The notes beneath the pieces are model-generated. The model was given only the letters and a program-made list of their open reading frames with translations, made no database searches and was not told where the DNA came from. A program made the translations under genes and the position numbers. 64,000 bases of DNA, from contig CAAGEH010000013.1 of assembly GCA_900768795.1 (NCBI GenBank), forward strand, positions 11,042-75,041, given 5' to 3'. This DNA is from an uncultured Collinsella sp. GTDB taxonomy: Bacteria; Actinomycetota; Coriobacteriia; Coriobacteriales; Coriobacteriaceae. Below, in pieces: positions 61,657 to 64,000 of the stretch. Positions within the stretch are counted from its first letter, which is position 1; each line of letters opens with the position of its first letter.

Positions 61657-62793
61657 ATGCGTCTGCCCATGAATACCTCGCTTGCCATGCTCAAGCCCTC
61701 CGGTATCCGCCGGATTAACGCGCTCGCCGCCCGGCATCCGGGGTGTATCGCGCTCGCGCTCGGCGAGCCCGATTTTCCCACGCCCGATGTGATTAGCGCC
61801 GAGGTGACCGCCGCGCTGGACCGCGGTGACACGCACTATCCGCCCAACAACGGTCGCCCCGCCCTGCGTGATGCACTGTCCAAATATATGGATGACGCGG
61901 GCCTGGCGTTTTCCGCCGATGAGGTCATCCTGACCGACGGCGCGACCGAGGCGCTGTCGGCAACATTTATGGCTATGCTCAACCCCGGCGACGAGGTCAT
62001 TATCCCCACGCCCGCCTTTGGCCTGTACGAGAGCATCGTCGTGGCCAACCACGCCAAGGCGGTCTTCTTGGATACGGAGCCTGCGCAATTCCAGATTGAC
62101 GAGGACGCGCTTAGCGCCTGTGTGACCCCGGCGACCAAGGCCATCGTCATCTGCTCGCCCAACAATCCCACGGGTTGCATCCTCGACACGGCATCGCTCG
62201 ACGCCGTGGCGCGCGTGGCAGAGCAGGCGGGCATCTACGTAGTCTGCGACGACGTATACAACCGCCTCGTCTATGTGGACGGCTACGAGCGCTTCGCCCA
62301 GCGACACCCGGAGCTGCGCGAGCAGACGGTCGTCATCGAGAGCTTCTCCAAGCCCTGGGCCATGACCGGCTGGCGCTTGGGTTGGCTCGCCGCCGCAGCC
62401 CCCGTCATCGCCGAGATCGCAAAGGCTCACCAATACCTGGTATCGAGCGCCGTCTCCTTCGAGATGGACGCCGCAGCCCGAGCCCTCACCGTCGACCCAA
62501 CCCCCATGCTCAAAGTCTACCGAGCCCGCCGCGAGTGCGTACTCGCAGCCTTAGACGCCATGGGCCTGGACGTCGTGGAGCCCGCAGGAGCCTTCTACAC
62601 TTTCCCGAGCATCAAACAATTCGGCCTAACAAGCGAAGACTTCTGCATCAAAGCCATCGAAGAGGCCAACGTTGCTCTAGTTCCCGGAAACTGCTTCGGA
62701 ACCGAAGGCCACGTCCGCCTCAGCTATTGCGTCTCCGACAAAGACCTAGACGAAGGCCTTCGCCGCCTGTCCACCTTCCTTTCAACCTTGTAG
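61657..62793 (+). CDS. PLP-dependent class I/II aminotransferase
   Basis: A 378-residue enzyme of the aspartate aminotransferase fold (PatA/AspC type). Family segments: IALALGEPDFPTPDVI, THYPPNNGRPALRDAL, ILTDGATEALSATFMAML, CSPNNPTGCIL, VVCDDVYNRLVY, and the Schiff-base lysine in ESFSKPWAMTGWRLGWLA. The C-terminal FYTFPSI and GTEGHVRLSYCVS carry the carboxylate-binding Arg. The last ~100 codons change style: GAA and AAA, absent or rare before, become frequent. ATG follows GAAAGGA. Confidence 0.93.
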   Translation: MRLPMNTSLAMLKPSGIRRINALAARHPGCIALALGEPDFPTPDVISAEVTAALDRGDTHYPPNNGRPALRDALSKYMDDAGLAFSADEVILTDGATEALSATFMAMLNPGDEVIIPTPAFGLYESIVVANHAKAVFLDTEPAQFQIDEDALSACVTPATKAIVICSPNNPTGCILDTASLDAVARVAEQAGIYVVCDDVYNRLVYVDGYERFAQRHPELREQTVVIESFSKPWAMTGWRLGWLAAAAPVIAEIAKAHQYLVSSAVSFEMDAAARALTVDPTPMLKVYRARRECVLAALDAMGLDVVEPAGAFYTFPSIKQFGLTSEDFCIKAIEEANVALVPGNCFGTEGHVRLSYCVSDKDLDEGLRRLSTFLSTL

Positions 62794-62852
62794 CCATCAG
62801 GGACGCAACATATCAGCCCACCGACTTAAGGCTTATGAGTGGGGGCGCCGGC

Positions 62853-63056
62853 CAACGGGAAACCGGGCTGCCCCAAAGTCACCGCAGGCCGCGCCGCCGA
62901 AGGCCAGGCGCAAGGTTTTCGTAGATTCCGCACGAGCCGAAGAGCACTTAATGTGCTCTTCGTGCGAGCCCAGGACCTGACCGAGCGAAAACCTTGCGCC
63001 TGGCCTTCGGCGGCGCGGCCGGATGGTGGAATTGTGTGCAGCCCGGTTTCCCGTTG
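62853..63056. repeat. ~200-nt near-perfect palindrome between the aminotransferase and rplJ
   Basis: Outer arms of 19 bp (62853-62871 with 63038-63056), inner arms of 35 bp without mismatch (62887-62921 with 62986-63020) and a central hairpin GAAGAGCAC-ttaat-GTGCTCTTC (62939-62961). Weaker matches extend outward to about 62841 and 63070. No gene is readable within. It could be a palindromic mobile repeat or a giant terminator. Confidence 0.88.
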
Positions 63057-63196
63057 ACCGACGCCGGGGTCCCCGCCATAATACTTTCGGTTCACGCACG
63101 AATCCGCTGCCAGAGACAGCCGGTGCAAACGGGCATCGCCCGCGAGCTTAATGGGATATCCCGCCAGCCGAGGTGGTCGAGTAGATATGTCTTCTC

Positions 63197-63232
63197 GCCC
63201 CCGTCGCTCATGCAGCGCGGGGGCTTTCTTTT
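63197..63232 (+). promoter_or_regulatory. Terminator-like hairpin in the rplJ leader (candidate L10 leader attenuator)
   Basis: Stem GCCCCCG (63197-63203)/CGGGGGC (63218-63224), continued by CGCT/AGCG inside, then TTTCTTTTT. It lies 66 nt before rplJ. L10(L12)4 complexes commonly bind rplJ leaders to control the operon, and bacterial L10 leaders often end in such a hairpin. Confidence 0.65.
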
Positions 63233-63298
63233 TGGACATGCCCCCGTCACGTCCTTGTGGCGGACCGTGCCCGGAAAGAATTCGAGGAGGTGTAATTT

Positions 63299-63820
63299 AT
63301 GCCCCAGCAGTACAAAATCGACAAGGTTGCAGAGATCGAGTCCCGTATCGCCGAGAACGCCGGTCTGTTCGTCGTCAACTACAACGGTCTGACGGTTAAG
63401 CAGGCTCAGGAGCTGCGTCATCAGCTTCGCGAGTGCGGCGCCGAGATGAAGGTCTACAAGAACAACCTGGTCAAGATCGCTCTCAAGAACCAGGAGCAGC
63501 CCGAGATCGACGAGATCCTCGCCGGCCCCGTCGCTTATGTGTTCTACGAGACCGAGCCGGTCGAGGCCGCTAAGGCCCTTAAGGACTTCTCCGCTAAGTC
63601 CAAGGGCGTCCTTGAGATCAAGGGCGGTATCTCCGACGGCAAGGCCGTTTCCGCTGATGACGTTAAGGCTATCGCCGAGCTGCCCACCAAGGATCAGCTT
63701 CTCGGCCAGATCGCCGGCCTCATCTCCGGTTTCGCTCGCGACATCGCTGTCTGCGTCAACGGCGTTTCCTCTGGTCTCGCTCGTTCGATCCAGCAGGTCT
63801 CCGAGCAGAAGGCAGCCTAG
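63299..63820 (+). CDS. rplJ: 50S ribosomal protein L10
   Basis: The base of the L7/L12 stalk, 173 residues. Features: KVAEIESRIAENAGLFVVNYNGLTVKQAQELR, LRECGAEMKVYKNNLVKIAL, GPVAYVFYETEPVEAAKAL and the C-terminal helix AGLISGFARDIAVCVNGVSSGLARSIQQVSEQKAA that holds L12 dimers. ATG 63299 follows GAGGAGG. Codon bias is strong, like tuf and rplK. It is followed by rplL but separated from rplA by 22 kb. Confidence 0.98.
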   Translation: MPQQYKIDKVAEIESRIAENAGLFVVNYNGLTVKQAQELRHQLRECGAEMKVYKNNLVKIALKNQEQPEIDEILAGPVAYVFYETEPVEAAKALKDFSAKSKGVLEIKGGISDGKAVSADDVKAIAELPTKDQLLGQIAGLISGFARDIAVCVNGVSSGLARSIQQVSEQKAA

Positions 63821-63922
63821 TCGCTGTTTTCACCCGCGGCGGCAACGCCGCACCCCTGGCGCATTCGCGCCGTGTTTTAACTGATCTCCGTGCATCCGCA
63901 CGGAAACCGAAAGGACTTAGAA

Positions 63923-64000
63923 ATGGCTAAGCTTACCACCGATGAGATCATCGATGCTCTTAAGGAAATGACCCTTCTCGAGGCTTCCGAGCTCGTCAAG
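63923..64000 (+). CDS. rplL: 50S ribosomal protein L7/L12, 3'-truncated by window end
   Basis: The first 26 codons give MAKLTTDEIIDALKEMTLLE and continue ASELVK, the dimerising N-terminal domain of L7/L12. AAAGGA precedes the ATG. It runs off the window edge. The order rplJ-rplL confirms the identity. Confidence 0.97.
   Translation, partial: MAKLTTDEIIDALKEMTLLEASELVK

Overview
The window is 64 kb of a G+C-rich bacterial chromosome made almost entirely of housekeeping and metabolic genes. Gene content, heavy use of GAG/AAG/GCC-type codons, LysS with a C-terminal tRNA-binding domain, a MurE lacking the diaminopimelate motif, and a FeoA-FeoB fusion suggest an anaerobic gut actinobacterium of the class Coriobacteriia, most like Collinsella. 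That assignment is inference from content and style, not from a marker comparison. No phage, CRISPR array, integrase or intact transposase was seen.

Layout. 1-4.7 kb: arginine genes argC (5'-truncated by the window edge), argJ, argB, argD, then tRNA-Val. 5.1-5.9 kb: an AbiE locus in which the AbiEi antitoxin is intact but the AbiEii toxin survives only as its first dozen codons joined out of frame to its last ~50. 6-13 kb: murE, a HAD phosphatase, murI, rph, rdgB, dtd, veg, ispE. 13.3-16.5 kb: tRNA-Pro, tatA, greA, lysS. 16.5-23.5 kb: a DUF218 membrane protein, a DUF2798 protein behind an attenuator-like leader, then a 1479-residue acyl-CoA dehydratase activase fusion with a TetR gene and a perfect 10+1+10 palindrome.

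From 23.7 to 41.4 kb the order clpC, disA, ispD, ispF, cysS, rlmB, rae1/yacP, rpmG, tRNA-Trp, secE, nusG, rplK, rplA is the same as the large clpC-to-rpl region of Bacillus subtilis, interrupted by mntP and oatA, by tRNAs, by an ADP-ribosylglycohydrolase and by tuf. The run breaks after rplA: rplJ and rplL do not follow but lie 22 kb downstream at the right edge.

The block between rplA and rplJ (41.5-63 kb) holds a coupled pair of unknown function (a cytosolic ParB-like/BMP-domain fusion and an atypical metallophosphoesterase), an MscS channel, a surface 5'-nucleotidase with an LAxTG-type anchor, a TrpXYZ-like ABC importer, a WYL regulator, asnS, a PTS IIA protein, an esterase-like hydrolase, FeoAB, an MFS transporter, a GH13 enzyme, a deoxyinosine glycosylase-like enzyme and an aminotransferase. 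Three copies of one hairpin family, with arms that covary, sit exactly at the 3' ends of minus-strand genes here. A ~200-nt palindrome and the rplJ leader close the block.

The spacers are as distinctive as the genes. There are short-period degenerate tandem repeats (11 nt, 16 nt, 17 nt), a 108-nt stretch with one T, a 215-bp element with inverted ends, and many clear hairpin terminators. The most useful leads are the decayed AbiE system, the BMP/phosphoesterase pair, the activase-TetR-palindrome unit, the covarying hairpin family, and the split of the L11/L1 and L10/L12 genes.
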